DNA of 37,303 nt from an uncultured Acidimicrobiales bacterium. Lineage in GTDB: Bacteria > Actinomycetota > Acidimicrobiia > Acidimicrobiales > SHLQ01. Positions 16,073 to 24,734 of this stretch are shown one piece after another. Position 1 is the stretch's first letter, and the number at the start of each line of letters is the position of its first letter. The DNA lies in assembly GCA_938038815.1 (NCBI GenBank), contig CALHTF010000139.1, positions 1-37,303 of the forward strand, given 5' to 3'. The notes beneath the pieces were generated by a model. It had not been told where the DNA came from and made no database searches. It saw only the letters and a list, made by a program, of their open reading frames with translations. Made by a program: the position numbers and the translations under genes.

Positions 16073-16840
16073 CTAGCCGAAGAACTCTTTGGTTTCGTCG
16101 ACTCGGAACCGGGTGACCGCAAGACCGGCGAGCACAACCGTTGCGCCGAGCAGCACGCCAACCGACGGTAAGACGTCGGCGATGCCGCCGTCCTCAAGGA
16201 AAACGGCGCGATGACCCTCCATCGCCCAAAAGCTGGGCGTAAACGGCGAGAGATACTGAGCGATCTTGGGTAGCCCATCGACCGGAACGAACGCCCCACC
16301 GAGACCCCCAAACACCATCGCTCCAAGGTTGACGATCGCGTTGACCTGGTTGATCGTGCGAAAGACTGCGGTAAGCAGCAGCACAAAGGCGATGAGGCAG
16401 CACGAGTAGGACAACAGCACGAGGAACTCGGCGATAATCGAACCTTTGAGGCGCAGCCCGACCAGCAGGGCACCAGTGACCAGCAGAGTTACTTGGTAGA
16501 GCAGGTGAATGAGGATCCACGGGATGGCGAACCCGGCCAGCAACGACGGTGCCGGGGCGGCCGACGCCCGCAACCGGTCCCAGGTGTTCCAGCCGTGTTC
16601 GCGGTACACCGAGAACCCGACCGATCCGGCGAGCATGAACCCGAACATCACGACCTGGCCGGGCACCACCTGTTCGGCGCCACTGGCATCGCCGTAACCT
16701 TCGGCCTGGAGCGAGAGACCGATGGTGTCGACGAACAGCGGCATGATCACCAGCGGCATGCCGAACATGATCACGAGAAACCACGGGTCGCGACGGATGA
16801 TGCGCAGCTGAACCCCGACGATGGCTCGGATGGCATCCAC
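16073..16840 (-). CDS. ABC-2 type transporter permease
   Basis: A 255-aa membrane protein with six predicted hydrophobic segments in the usual ABC-2 layout. A short cytosolic N-terminus (IVGVQLRIIRRDPWFLVIMFGMP) is followed by an extracellular stretch and the membrane core. It pairs with the ATPase gene upstream; the GTG start shares its first base with the TAG of that gene (TAGTG), so they are translationally coupled. The pair resembles DrrAB-type drug or lipid exporters, but the substrate is unknown. Confidence 0.88.
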   Translation of the reverse strand: MDAIRAIVGVQLRIIRRDPWFLVIMFGMPLVIMPLFVDTIGLSLQAEGYGDASGAEQVVPGQVVMFGFMLAGSVGFSVYREHGWNTWDRLRASAAPAPSLLAGFAIPWILIHLLYQVTLLVTGALLVGLRLKGSIIAEFLVLLSYSCCLIAFVLLLTAVFRTINQVNAIVNLGAMVFGGLGGAFVPVDGLPKIAQYLSPFTPSFWAMEGHRAVFLEDGGIADVLPSVGVLLGATVVLAGLAVTRFRVDETKEFFG

Positions 16841-17766
16841 TAGCTTGCGCCCTCGTCGAGTCGGTCGCCGGTGACGGCGAGGAAAACCGTTTCGAGGTCG
16901 GGCCGCAACGACTCGATGCCGAGCAGTCCTTCGCTTTGTGACCCGAGGTCGGCGATGAGTGCACCGATGGGCCGGTCGTCGGTGGTCCGGTACGTGTTGC
17001 CTTCGGTGTTGGTGGCACCGAGTCGCTCGACCTCGGCGGCGTCGAGTGGCGCGTCGAGGGTGAACTCGAGTCCGCTCAATCGGTGCTCCTCGACCAGCTC
17101 CTCGCGGGTGCCTCGGGCCAGCACTTGCCCGGCATCGATTATCACATTGTCGGCGTCGAGCGCTTCGACCTCGTTGAGGTAGTGGGTGGTGTAGATAACT
17201 GCTGCACCCTCGTTCGCCATCGAACGCACCGACTCGATCAACTGCGCCCGGGTCGCCACGTCGGCGCCCACCGTTGGTTCGTCGAGCATGAGTAGTTGCG
17301 GGCGGTGAACCAACGCACAGCCCGTATGGAGGCGGCGTTGTTCACCGCCCGACAGCTTGCCGGCCCGCCGGTCGAGCAGTTCGGTGAGGCCCAACTGGTC
17401 GGCCACCTCGGCAGCGGCCGAAGCGCGCTCGGTGCGCCCCACGCCAGCCAGGTTGGCAAAGAACTCGAGGTTCTCGCGCACGGTGAGCACGCCGTAGACG
17501 CCTGTTTCCTGCGGAGCGATGCCGGTAAGTTTGGCCGCCGCATCGAGGTTGGAGAACACGTCGATGCCGCCGAGCTCGACCGACCCGGAGTCGGGTTGGA
17601 GGAGTCCGGCGATGATCGAAATCATGGTGGTTTTGCCGGCACCGTTTCGGCCCAGCAACGCGGTGATCTGTCCGGGTGCCACGTCGAGGTCAGCGCCTCG
17701 AAGTGCCTGCACATCGCCGTAGCTCTTGGTGAGCCCCCTTGCTACCAACACACGAACATCATTCAC
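16840..17766 (-). CDS. ABC transporter ATP-binding protein (DrrA-like)
   Basis: The ATPase of an ABC-2 exporter, about 308 aa. Walker A is LLGRNGAGKTT, the signature is KLSGGEQRR, Walker B is LLMLDEPTVGAD and the switch His is in IYTTHYLNEVEALD. A C-terminal tail of about 90 residues, as in DrrA/CcmA-like exporters, follows. I chose the GTG at 17766 (VNDVRVLVARGLTKSYG) because conservation begins there; a GTG at 17826 is the alternative. It is divergent from a methyltransferase gene that might modify the exported compound or be unrelated. Confidence 0.9.
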   Translation of the reverse strand: MNDVRVLVARGLTKSYGDVQALRGADLDVAPGQITALLGRNGAGKTTMISIIAGLLQPDSGSVELGGIDVFSNLDAAAKLTGIAPQETGVYGVLTVRENLEFFANLAGVGRTERASAAAEVADQLGLTELLDRRAGKLSGGEQRRLHTGCALVHRPQLLMLDEPTVGADVATRAQLIESVRSMANEGAAVIYTTHYLNEVEALDADNVIIDAGQVLARGTREELVEEHRLSGLEFTLDAPLDAAEVERLGATNTEGNTYRTTDDRPIGALIADLGSQSEGLLGIESLRPDLETVFLAVTGDRLDEGAS

Positions 17767-17834
17767 TACGGCGCGAACGGCGTCGAACGATTTTCTGCGG
17801 TTGAAATTCGAGCGCTTGCTGGCCACCCCCGAAC

Positions 17835-17840
17835 TACCGT
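17835..17840 (+). promoter_or_regulatory. -10 box, probable leaderless promoter
   Basis: TACCGT lies 6 nt before the ATG at 17847 of the methyltransferase gene. Confidence 0.4.
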
Positions 17841-17846
17841 CGCAAG

Positions 17847-18590
17847 ATGTTCGAGAAACAGCGCGCCACCGTGTTTGGATCTAAGGCCGCAGAGTACGAC
17901 CGCTATCGGCCCAGCTACCCGGCCGAGGTGATCGACATGGTGGTCGAGCATCAGCCCAGCACGGCGGTCGATATCGGGTGCGGTACCGGCATCGCCGCTC
18001 GTCTCGTGGCCGAACGTGGGGTGGCGGTGCTCGGGGTCGAACCCGACGACCGCATGGCAGAAGTCGCCCGCCAACAGGGCACCAACGTGGTAGTTGCGAC
18101 GATCGAAGATTGGCAGCCCACACCGTGCGACGTGATGTACTCCGCCCAGGCATGGCACTGGGTCGACCCCCTCGCAGGCGCTCAGGTCGCGGCGGCCTCG
18201 GTGCGACCTGACGGACACTGGCTCGCGATCTGGAACTACGAAACCGACAGCCTGTTCAGCGACTGCCGCGAGCGGGTGTACCAGCGTCTTGCCCCCGAAC
18301 TTGCAGGGGTCACGGTGGCCGGCATCGACGCAATCCTGCGCTCGACGGTCATCGAGGCATTCGAGAAGACAACCGAGTTCGACGACGTGGAGATCCGACA
18401 GGTCGACTGGGTCGACGAACTCACCATCGAGGAAGCGGTTGGCCGGTTGGCCACCCACAGCAAGCATCAGCTGACCGAACAGGAGCACACGTTGGGCATG
18501 AACGAGGCCCTGACCGCCGAACTCGTGCCTCACGGCCCGACGGTCCGGCTGCCGTACACGACCCGGGTGTTCAGCGCTCGCCGTCGTTAG
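17847..18590 (+). CDS. Class I SAM-dependent methyltransferase
   Basis: A 247-aa cytosolic methyltransferase. Motif I is AVDIGCGTGIAARL, the acidic end of beta-2 is VLGVEPDDRM and the later VMYSAQAWHWVDP is typical of the Methyltransf_11 group. The N-terminus, FGSKAAEYDRYRPSYP, is a common signature of these proteins. The substrate is unknown. It is divergent from the ABC exporter genes with about 80 bp between starts, and is followed about 100 bp later by an oxygenase gene on the same strand. Confidence 0.9.
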   Translation: MFEKQRATVFGSKAAEYDRYRPSYPAEVIDMVVEHQPSTAVDIGCGTGIAARLVAERGVAVLGVEPDDRMAEVARQQGTNVVVATIEDWQPTPCDVMYSAQAWHWVDPLAGAQVAAASVRPDGHWLAIWNYETDSLFSDCRERVYQRLAPELAGVTVAGIDAILRSTVIEAFEKTTEFDDVEIRQVDWVDELTIEEAVGRLATHSKHQLTEQEHTLGMNEALTAELVPHGPTVRLPYTTRVFSARRR

Positions 18591-18692
18591 CCAGGTCGGC
18601 CAGATGCAGATTTCCTCGCCGGTCCGGTTGCTATCTCGGGGCGGACGGGGTCTACTCGTGCTGCGAGTTCTCGACCGGAAAGCAGCCAGCGA

Positions 18693-19637
18693 ATGACCAA
18701 CCATGTGCCGACCATCGACATCGCCAACCCGTCAGGTACCGAGGTCGATGCCCTCGACACGGCGTGTCGCGACCACGGATTCTTCTTGCTCACCGGCCAC
18801 GGACTCGACCCACTTATCGAGCGCACGTTCGCCGAGGGGGCCAAATTTTTCGACGCCGACCGACAAACCAAAGAGTCGATCCGGCGCACCGAAACCCGAC
18901 CGCTCGGTTACAACGACCGCGAGCTCACGAAACGACTGCGCGACCACAAAGAGGTCTTTGACTTCATCGACCCCGAACGCCCCGGCGACTACAACCAATG
19001 GCCTGCGGGACTCGCCGAGTACCGCGAAACGCTCACCGAGTTCTTCGATGCGTTCGCCGACTTGGCCGTACGCACAACCAACCTCGTGTTGGCGACCCTC
19101 GGGCTTGAAGGCGACCAGGCCGCCGCCTACCAAGGTTCGCGAACCTCGAGCACCGTGCGCCTCAACCGCTACGCCGTCGGCGACCCAGTACCCGCCGATG
19201 AACGCGACGACCTGGCCAGCCTGGGCGATGTCGCCCTCGGCCATCACACCGACCCAGGAATTTTGACCCTGTTGTTGCAAGACAACGTGGGTGGTCTTCA
19301 AGCCGACTCTCGCGACCACGGATGGATCGACATCGAACCCCAGCCCGGCACCATCGTGGTCAACCTCGCCGACTCGTTGCAGGTATGGACCAACGATCAA
19401 TACCGGGCCGCTATCCACCGGGTGAAGCCGATGACCACCACGACCCGGATGAGCATCCCGTTTTTCTTCAACCCGCCGTCCGATGCGGTGATCGAACCAA
19501 TCGATCACCTCGCCGGGGGCAGCCCGAAGTACCGCGCCTTCACCTGGAAAGAATTCATGGGCGCCCGCAACGCCGATAACTACGCCGACCTCGGCGAAGC
19601 CGACACCCAAATCGCCAACTACGCCCTAACGTCCTAA
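18693..19637 (+). CDS. Isopenicillin N synthase-like Fe(II)/2OG oxygenase
   Basis: A 314-aa non-haem iron oxygenase. Iron ligands are His185 and Asp187 in GHHTDPG and His242 in AIHRV; the co-substrate pair is Arg252-x-Ser254 in TRMSIPFFF. The N-terminal DIOX_N-type part (PTIDIA, then HGFFLLTGHG) is present, so the gene is full-length. Family members oxidise amino acids, peptides, hormones or nucleobases; this substrate is unknown. The ATG is about 100 bp after the methyltransferase stop. It ends at a strong bidirectional hairpin. Confidence 0.92.
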   Translation: MTNHVPTIDIANPSGTEVDALDTACRDHGFFLLTGHGLDPLIERTFAEGAKFFDADRQTKESIRRTETRPLGYNDRELTKRLRDHKEVFDFIDPERPGDYNQWPAGLAEYRETLTEFFDAFADLAVRTTNLVLATLGLEGDQAAAYQGSRTSSTVRLNRYAVGDPVPADERDDLASLGDVALGHHTDPGILTLLLQDNVGGLQADSRDHGWIDIEPQPGTIVVNLADSLQVWTNDQYRAAIHRVKPMTTTTRMSIPFFFNPPSDAVIEPIDHLAGGSPKYRAFTWKEFMGARNADNYADLGEADTQIANYALTS

Positions 19638-19642
19638 TCACC

Positions 19643-19698
19643 CCCGAACTGGGGATAAAACGCGTACCTATAGGTACACGTATTGTCCCCAGTTCGGG
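19643..19698. terminator. 56-bp near-perfect palindrome, bidirectional terminator
   Basis: The two 28-base arms match at 25 of 28 positions. They run from CCCGAACTGGGG to CCCCAGTTCGGG with the exact inner palindrome GTACCTATAGGTAC. It lies between the convergent oxygenase and nitroreductase genes, 5 bp after one stop and 4 bp before the other. There is no long T-run, so it may stop transcription by structure alone or protect mRNA ends. Confidence 0.8.
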
Positions 19699-19702
19699 AT
19701 GG

Positions 19703-20356
19703 TTAGACGAATGTGCAGAATTCTTCGAGGGGTTGGCGTTTGCTTTCTAGGGTGTTGATCGGGGCATCGGGGTCGGCCTTGCCGATCGCCATACCGCAGA
19801 ACAACAGCTCTTCCTCGGGAGCGCCCACAAACTCGCCGACCGCGTTTTGGCGAACCGTCCAGTACTCCTGAGGACACGTTTGTAGCCCGGCTTCTTCCGC
19901 CAACAACATGAAGGTTTGCAAGAACATGCCCAGGTCGCTCCACTGCGGCTTGCCCATCTTCTTGTCGATGTAGCAAAAGAACGCAGCAGGGGCGCCAAAG
20001 AAGTCGCCGTTGCGGGCGAACTGCTCCATACGACCCGCCGTATCGTCGCGGCCCACGCCGATCGTGGCGTACATCGCTTCGCCGAGCTCGTATCGATTGG
20101 TGCGGTACGGGTCCCACAGCTTGGGCGGATAGATCTCATAACCCGGCTCTTCCACCGGCGGCGACGCGGCGAGGTGCGCCCGCAGGTTCGTCAACGATTC
20201 GCCGTTGACCACATAAATCTTCCACGGCTGCACGTTGCCACCCGACGGCGCCCTCGACGCCTTAGTCAAAAGTTCGGCCAGAATCTCGTCGCTTACCGGG
20301 TCGTCGAGAAACGCCCGCACCGACTTTCGAATTGCCACTGCTTCGCTTACGTCCAT
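19703..20356 (-). CDS. Nitroreductase family FMN oxidoreductase
   Basis: A 217-aa flavoprotein. The N-terminus AIRKSVRAFLDDPVSDEIL is the classic FMN-phosphate-binding start, and ASRAPSGGNVQPWKIYVV is the second conserved block. Later LAEEAGLQTCPQ and GMAIGKAD are typical of the family. Such enzymes use NAD(P)H to reduce nitroaromatics, quinones or other electron acceptors; the real substrate is unknown. A -10-like TAAACA lies 6 nt before the ATG. It is divergent from the quinone reductase gene with 76 bp between, so a shared redox role is possible. Confidence 0.93.
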   Translation of the reverse strand: MDVSEAVAIRKSVRAFLDDPVSDEILAELLTKASRAPSGGNVQPWKIYVVNGESLTNLRAHLAASPPVEEPGYEIYPPKLWDPYRTNRYELGEAMYATIGVGRDDTAGRMEQFARNGDFFGAPAAFFCYIDKKMGKPQWSDLGMFLQTFMLLAEEAGLQTCPQEYWTVRQNAVGEFVGAPEEELLFCGMAIGKADPDAPINTLESKRQPLEEFCTFV

Positions 20357-20432
20357 GTCGAGTGTTTACACGACAACCGGTTCGCACCCCACATGTCGGA
20401 CTCGGGGCCATCGGTATGTGGCAGGGTGGGCC

Positions 20433-21404
20433 ATGCGTGCGATTCAAGTGACCGAAGTTGGTGGGCCCGAGGCGATGAAGCTGGTCGAGGTCGACCGCCC
20501 TGAACCCGGCGACGGTGAGGTGGTAATCGACATCGCCGCCACCGGGGTGAACTTCATCGACACGTACCAACGCGGCGGGCTGTACCCGATGGATCTGCCG
20601 CTCACCCCTGGCCCCGAGTGTGCCGGAACCATCGCGGCCGTGGGTGCTGGGGTCAGCGATTTCGCCGTTGGCGACCGGGTTGCGGTTGCCGCTTCGAGCG
20701 GCAGCTACGCCGAAGCTCGGGTCGCTCCGGCTTCCCAGTGTGTCGGGCTACCAGACGATTTGTCGTTCGAGCTTGCGGCGGCCGCGCTGTTGCAAGGCAT
20801 GACCGCCCACTACCTCGCCTTCGACACCTATGCGTTGGCCGACGGCGATCGCTGCCTGATCCATGCCGGCGCCGGGGGCACGGGTCGACTACTGATCCAA
20901 CTGGCCAAGAGTGTGGGAGCCGAGGTGTTCACCACCGTTGGTACCGCCGCCAAGGGCGAGATCGCGGCTTCGGCCGGCGCCGATCACGTGATCAACTATG
21001 CGGAGAAGAACTTCGCCGATGAGGTGCGCCGAATCGCCGGCACCGAGACGCCACTCGACGTTGTGTACGACGGCGTCGGCGCCGCGGTGTTCGACGACAG
21101 CCTGACCCTCATCGGTAAGCGAGGTCTGATGGCCACCTTTGGCAACGCCTCCGGGCCGGTGCCGCCCATCGCCCCGCTGGCGTTGTCGCGAGCCGGGTCG
21201 CTCTTTCTCACCCGACCAACCTTGTTCGACTACGTGGCAACCCGCGAGGCCTTGGTGGCGCGGGCAACCGACGTCTTCGACCGCATCGCCAACGGCTCAC
21301 TCGAGGTCACCATTGGCGCAACGTACCCACTAGAAGACGCCGCCCAAGCCCACCACGACCTAGAAGCCCGCAAAACCACCGGCAAACTCCTGCTTGTCCC
21401 CTGA
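20433..21404 (+). CDS. Zinc-free NADPH:quinone reductase family protein
   Basis: A 323-aa medium-chain dehydrogenase/reductase of the quinone reductase type. The N-terminus, MRAIQVTEVGGPEAMKLVEV, and TGVNFIDTYQRGGLYP are characteristic. The Rossmann motif is HAGAGGTGRLLIQLAK, and the structural-zinc cysteine lobe is missing, as usual for this group. It would reduce quinones or other alpha,beta-unsaturated carbonyls with NADPH. An in-frame upstream ATG at 20235 lies within the divergent nitroreductase and is rejected. The stop lies within the 5' arm of a large hairpin terminator. Confidence 0.93.
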   Translation: MRAIQVTEVGGPEAMKLVEVDRPEPGDGEVVIDIAATGVNFIDTYQRGGLYPMDLPLTPGPECAGTIAAVGAGVSDFAVGDRVAVAASSGSYAEARVAPASQCVGLPDDLSFELAAAALLQGMTAHYLAFDTYALADGDRCLIHAGAGGTGRLLIQLAKSVGAEVFTTVGTAAKGEIAASAGADHVINYAEKNFADEVRRIAGTETPLDVVYDGVGAAVFDDSLTLIGKRGLMATFGNASGPVPPIAPLALSRAGSLFLTRPTLFDYVATREALVARATDVFDRIANGSLEVTIGATYPLEDAAQAHHDLEARKTTGKLLLVP

Positions 21405-21445
21405 CTCAGAGTCACGGGACAACGTCCCCTGACTCTGAGTCAGGG
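21399..21445. terminator. Bidirectional hairpin terminator
   Basis: Two 22-base arms match at 21 of 22 positions around an AAC loop. Each arm also contains its own palindrome, TGACTCAGAGTCA in the left and TGACTCTGAGTCA in the right. A TTTT follows on the plus strand. It spans the TGA of the quinone reductase gene and lies 5 bp from the stop of the convergent aminotransferase. Confidence 0.85.
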
Positions 21446-21449
21446 TTTT

Positions 21450-22847
21450 CTATTCGTAGCCGGCGGCTTGGAGCTTGACGTGGGCTCGGTTGATGGCTTC
21501 GCGTAGGCGGGTCACCATCAGGTCGACCTCGTCGCGGGTGATCACCAAGGCTGGCGACATCACGTTGAGGTTAACGATGGGTCGCACGATAAGGCCAAGG
21601 TCGTCGGCCTCGTTCGAAACCCACTTACCCACGTCGATCTCCTCGGGGTAGTTGCGCTTGGTCTCCTTGTCGGCCACAAACTCGACACACGCCATCAGAT
21701 GCGAGCCCCGAACATCGCCAACCATTGGCATATCGGCCAGCGTGCCGAGCTGCTCCATGAAGTACGGGCCAACATCTTTCACATGAGCGTTGATGTTCTC
21801 GCGCTCCATGATCTCGATGTTCTTCAACGCTGCCGCGCACGAGACCGGGTGGCCGCCATAGGTAAACCCGACGGCGAAATAGCGGCCATGACCGGCTTCG
21901 GAAATCGTGTCGAAAATCTGGTCGGTCATCAGCGTTGCACCCAACGGCAGATACCCCGAGGTCAGACCCTTCGCGCTGGTGATCATGTCGGGCTGAATAC
22001 CGAAGATCGATTCCGAAGCGAACCATTCACCCAGACGACCAAAGCCGGTCACCACCTCGTCGCTCACATAGAGAATGTCCATCTCCTTGCAGCGTTCCCA
22101 GATCTTTTGGATGTAGTTGTCGGGCGGAGGCACCACCCCGCCCGCGCCCATGATCGGTTCGGCGAAGAACGCAGCCACATGGTCGGGTCCGCCCAACTCA
22201 GCAACCTTGGCATCGAACTCGGCAACCAAGTGAGCAGCGAACTCTTCTTCGGTGCGCCCGGCTCCGTAGCGGTAGAAGTTGGGCGACTCGAGGTGATGAA
22301 TGATGTCGGAGATGTAGTCGAACTCCGGCGGATGATCGCCCGGCTTCCCGCCGATCGAAACGGCGGCGTAGGTGCTGCCGTGGTACGAGTCGACCCGGCT
22401 CAAGATGTGCTTCTTGTCGTGCTTGCCCCGCACATGTTGGTAGTACTGGATGGTTCGAAACGCAGCGTCGATCGCCGTAGAGCCGCCAGTCGACAAGAAC
22501 ACGTGGTTGAGATCGCCGGGGGCCAACTCGGCCAACTTCTCACAGACCTGTACCGCCGGCACGGTGCCCATGTCGGTAAACGGGTTGGCGTAGGCGAGCT
22601 TGCGAACCTGGTCGGCGATGGCATCGGCCATCTCATCGCGACCCAGGCCGATGTTGGTGCACCACAGTCCACCCACGCCATCGATGTACTCGTTGCCATC
22701 GGTGTCGACGATCCGCACGCCAGCACCCCGTTCGACCTCGATCATGTCTTGATCGAGGTACGTGTCAAAAGGTTGGTAGGCGCGCAGCTGATGGCGACGA
22801 TCCTTGGCCAGAATCTCCAGCGTCTCCGGAGTGTGTTCGTTCGGCAT
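21450..22847 (-). CDS. Class III PLP-dependent aminotransferase
   Basis: A 465-aa omega-type aminotransferase. Asp263 in VSDEVVTGFGR contacts the pyridine nitrogen and Lys293 in TSAKGLTSGY forms the Schiff base. FLSTGGSTAIDAAFR is the phosphate/cofactor-binding segment. The family converts amines or omega-amino acids (for example beta-alanine, GABA, putrescine or taurine) with a keto acid such as pyruvate. The substrate cannot be decided by eye. The start is an ATG with GAGGAG about 14 bp upstream. It is the last gene of the minus-strand run from paaK. Confidence 0.93.
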   Translation of the reverse strand: MPNEHTPETLEILAKDRRHQLRAYQPFDTYLDQDMIEVERGAGVRIVDTDGNEYIDGVGGLWCTNIGLGRDEMADAIADQVRKLAYANPFTDMGTVPAVQVCEKLAELAPGDLNHVFLSTGGSTAIDAAFRTIQYYQHVRGKHDKKHILSRVDSYHGSTYAAVSIGGKPGDHPPEFDYISDIIHHLESPNFYRYGAGRTEEEFAAHLVAEFDAKVAELGGPDHVAAFFAEPIMGAGGVVPPPDNYIQKIWERCKEMDILYVSDEVVTGFGRLGEWFASESIFGIQPDMITSAKGLTSGYLPLGATLMTDQIFDTISEAGHGRYFAVGFTYGGHPVSCAAALKNIEIMERENINAHVKDVGPYFMEQLGTLADMPMVGDVRGSHLMACVEFVADKETKRNYPEEIDVGKWVSNEADDLGLIVRPIVNLNVMSPALVITRDEVDLMVTRLREAINRAHVKLQAAGYE

Positions 22848-22920
22848 TGGTACGCGGCGCTCCTCAAGTGTGAACTTCGGAGGCTCAGGCTACCAGTGCC
22901 GCGATCACCACTCCGTCGGC

Positions 22921-23538
22921 TCAGCCGTAGTGGTAACGATCGATCGTTGGAGACTCGAGCTGGCGGATCACGGCTAACTGATCGGCCGGCCAACTGGTCT
23001 CCACCGAGTCGCTCACCAGCACGGGATCGAGCGACTGAAGATCATCGAGCGCAACGTCGACACCCAACGTCGTAAGTACCTCGAATAGGTCGGCTGCGAG
23101 ATGCTCTTGGCGCCCGATAGCGTTCACTCGTTCGGCACCGTCCGGACCGGTATAGGACTCATACATTCGAGTCACGAACCCCGGTTGCAACCGGGCACAA
23201 TTCGCCACGAAATCGCCAAAGTCGTCGGCTCGGCACTCGTCGAGACCTCCCCATGGGTGCCATCCGTCGGGGTTGTAGTCGCTGGCCTTTCGCCACCCCT
23301 GGGCGGTCTGGAACTTAAAGCACGATTCGTACCAGCTAACCGGGTGCCGCACGAAGCAGAAGCTGTATGCGTCGGCGAGCTGATGATGGAAAAGGTTATG
23401 CCGTTCCCGCAGCCCCAACATCAGGTTGAAGCCATCGAGATCGAGCGAACGCAAGGCCGCTTCGACCCAGTTTCCTCCGGTCTTGGGAATGTGGAGAAAA
23501 ACGCAGCGCCGCCCGTCGACGAAGAATTCGGCACTCAT
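22921..23538 (-). CDS. Sulfotransferase-like protein
   Basis: A 205-aa protein. FLHIPKTGGNWVEAAL fits the 5'-phosphosulfate-binding loop of PAPS sulfotransferases, and FCFVRHPVSWYES fits the 3'-phosphate-binding segment with conserved Arg and Ser. It is short for the family, which usually runs to 230-300 aa, but both motifs are intact. It would transfer sulfate from PAPS to an unknown carbohydrate or small acceptor. A -10-like TATGGT lies 6 nt before the ATG, so it probably has its own promoter although it lies between co-directional genes. Confidence 0.82.
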   Translation of the reverse strand: MSAEFFVDGRRCVFLHIPKTGGNWVEAALRSLDLDGFNLMLGLRERHNLFHHQLADAYSFCFVRHPVSWYESCFKFQTAQGWRKASDYNPDGWHPWGGLDECRADDFGDFVANCARLQPGFVTRMYESYTGPDGAERVNAIGRQEHLAADLFEVLTTLGVDVALDDLQSLDPVLVSDSVETSWPADQLAVIRQLESPTIDRYHYG

Positions 23539-23544
23539 GGGAGA

Positions 23545-23550
23545 ACCATA
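23545..23550 (-). promoter_or_regulatory. -10 box, probable leaderless promoter
   Basis: TATGGT on the minus strand, 6 nt before the ATG at 23538 of the sulfotransferase-like gene. Confidence 0.45.
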
Positions 23551-23587
23551 ACCTTCGAACGGGCAGGCGGCGCGGCGTGCTGAAGTT

Positions 23588-24634
23588 CTACTGTTTGCCG
23601 GGGGTGCGAGACTCCCAGTTCGCCTTCACGGCGGCGATCTCATCGGCGGGCAACGACACGTAGCCAACTTCTTCGACCGCGGTGAGGCCCGCGTCGCTCA
23701 TCATGTAGTCGACGAACGCTGCGACGGCCGGTTGGCTCTCGGCTGCTTCGACCGAAACGTAGGTGTAGAGGAACCGCGAGATCGGGAAATCAGCCGAGGC
23801 GATGGTTTCCTCGGTTGGAGAAACGCAGTCGCCGCCGTCGTCTTTCGAGATCTCGAGCAGCTTGATCTTGCCCGAAGCTTCGGCCTCCTTGGCGAAGGCG
23901 AAACCAACCCAGCCGAGCGAGTACTGGCTGGCGGTGATGCCTTCGATAATCACGTTGTCGTCGGGGCTCGCGGTGTAGTCGGGGCGGGCGATTTCCGAGT
24001 CGCGGCCCTCAAGACCGGTCTTGCCCTTCACCACTGCTTCGAGAACTACCTCGTTGAACGAGTCGAAGGTTCCTGACTCTTCACCAGGCGCAAAGACATC
24101 GAGCTGAGCGTCGGGGAATTGTTGGCCGCCCCACTCGCCGGTGAGCGCATTGGCGTCGGACCAGTTCGAGAACCCAATGGCGTCCTCGCTCAGCAAGGCG
24201 TACAGGTCGTTAAACGACAGACACTCGATGGCGTCGTTGTCGGCCGAGGTCACCACGCTGATGCCGTCGATGCCCCGCTTGAGTTCGATAAAGGAGATGC
24301 CCGCATCGTCGCAGATGGCAATCTCTTCATCTTTGAGCTGACGTGATGCGTTGGTGATCTGCACCTCTCCGGCGCAGAATTGTCTCGCACCGTCGCCGCT
24401 GCCTGGCCCTCTGACCGAGATAGCGACGGTGGGATCAACCTCGATGAATCGCTCCGCCTGGAGCTGCACGATGGGGAAGACGGTCGACGATCCAGAGACG
24501 GCAATTGAGCCTTCGTCGCCCGAAGCGGTGGCAGCGCCATCGCCGCTACCCCCGCAGGCCGCCGCGATCAGGGCGTGGCCGACGAGCACGGCAACAAGCC
24601 GGTTGCGAGACGTTGATGTTGGTGTTGTTTCCAT
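23588..24634 (-). CDS. PstS-type phosphate-binding lipoprotein
   Basis: A 348-aa extracytoplasmic solute-binding protein. A basic N-terminus is followed by the lipobox-like LIAAAC, so the mature protein should be lipid-anchored at the cysteine near residue 27. AVSGSSTVFPIVQLQAERF, GSGDGARQFCAGEVQITNASR and the later EESGTFDSF recall the phosphate-contacting segments of PstS. No pstC, pstA, pstB or phoU gene lies nearby, so it works with a transporter encoded elsewhere or is a sphX-like scavenger. The ATG at 24634 is preferred over an upstream GTG/ATG because the signal peptide begins there. A PHO box lies upstream. Confidence 0.9.
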   Translation of the reverse strand: METTPTSTSRNRLVAVLVGHALIAAACGGSGDGAATASGDEGSIAVSGSSTVFPIVQLQAERFIEVDPTVAISVRGPGSGDGARQFCAGEVQITNASRQLKDEEIAICDDAGISFIELKRGIDGISVVTSADNDAIECLSFNDLYALLSEDAIGFSNWSDANALTGEWGGQQFPDAQLDVFAPGEESGTFDSFNEVVLEAVVKGKTGLEGRDSEIARPDYTASPDDNVIIEGITASQYSLGWVGFAFAKEAEASGKIKLLEISKDDGGDCVSPTEETIASADFPISRFLYTYVSVEAAESQPAVAAFVDYMMSDAGLTAVEEVGYVSLPADEIAAVKANWESRTPGKQ

Positions 24635-24641
24635 GACCCGA

Positions 24642-24647
24642 ACGGTA
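24642..24647 (-). promoter_or_regulatory. Possible -10 box of the pstS-like gene
   Basis: TACCGT on the minus strand, 7 nt before the ATG at 24634. Confidence 0.35.
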
Positions 24648-24689
24648 CGGGGGCCACATTTCACCAACGGGGCCTTTGGCTAGCGAGTA

Positions 24690-24718
24690 GGTGCGTTTTG
24701 GGTGAACTTTCGACAAAC
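24690..24718 (-). promoter_or_regulatory. PHO box (PhoP-binding direct repeats)
   Basis: Reading towards the PstS-type gene, GTTTGTC, GTTCACC and ACGCACC begin at 24718, 24707 and 24696, exactly 11 bp apart. Actinobacterial PhoP sites consist of 11-bp direct-repeat units with the core GTTCACC. The middle unit is exact and the outer two are degenerate. It lies about 56 bp before the start codon, in the gap after the conserved unknown gene. Confidence 0.75.
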
Positions 24719-24734
24719 TCCCAGGTCAGCGCTA

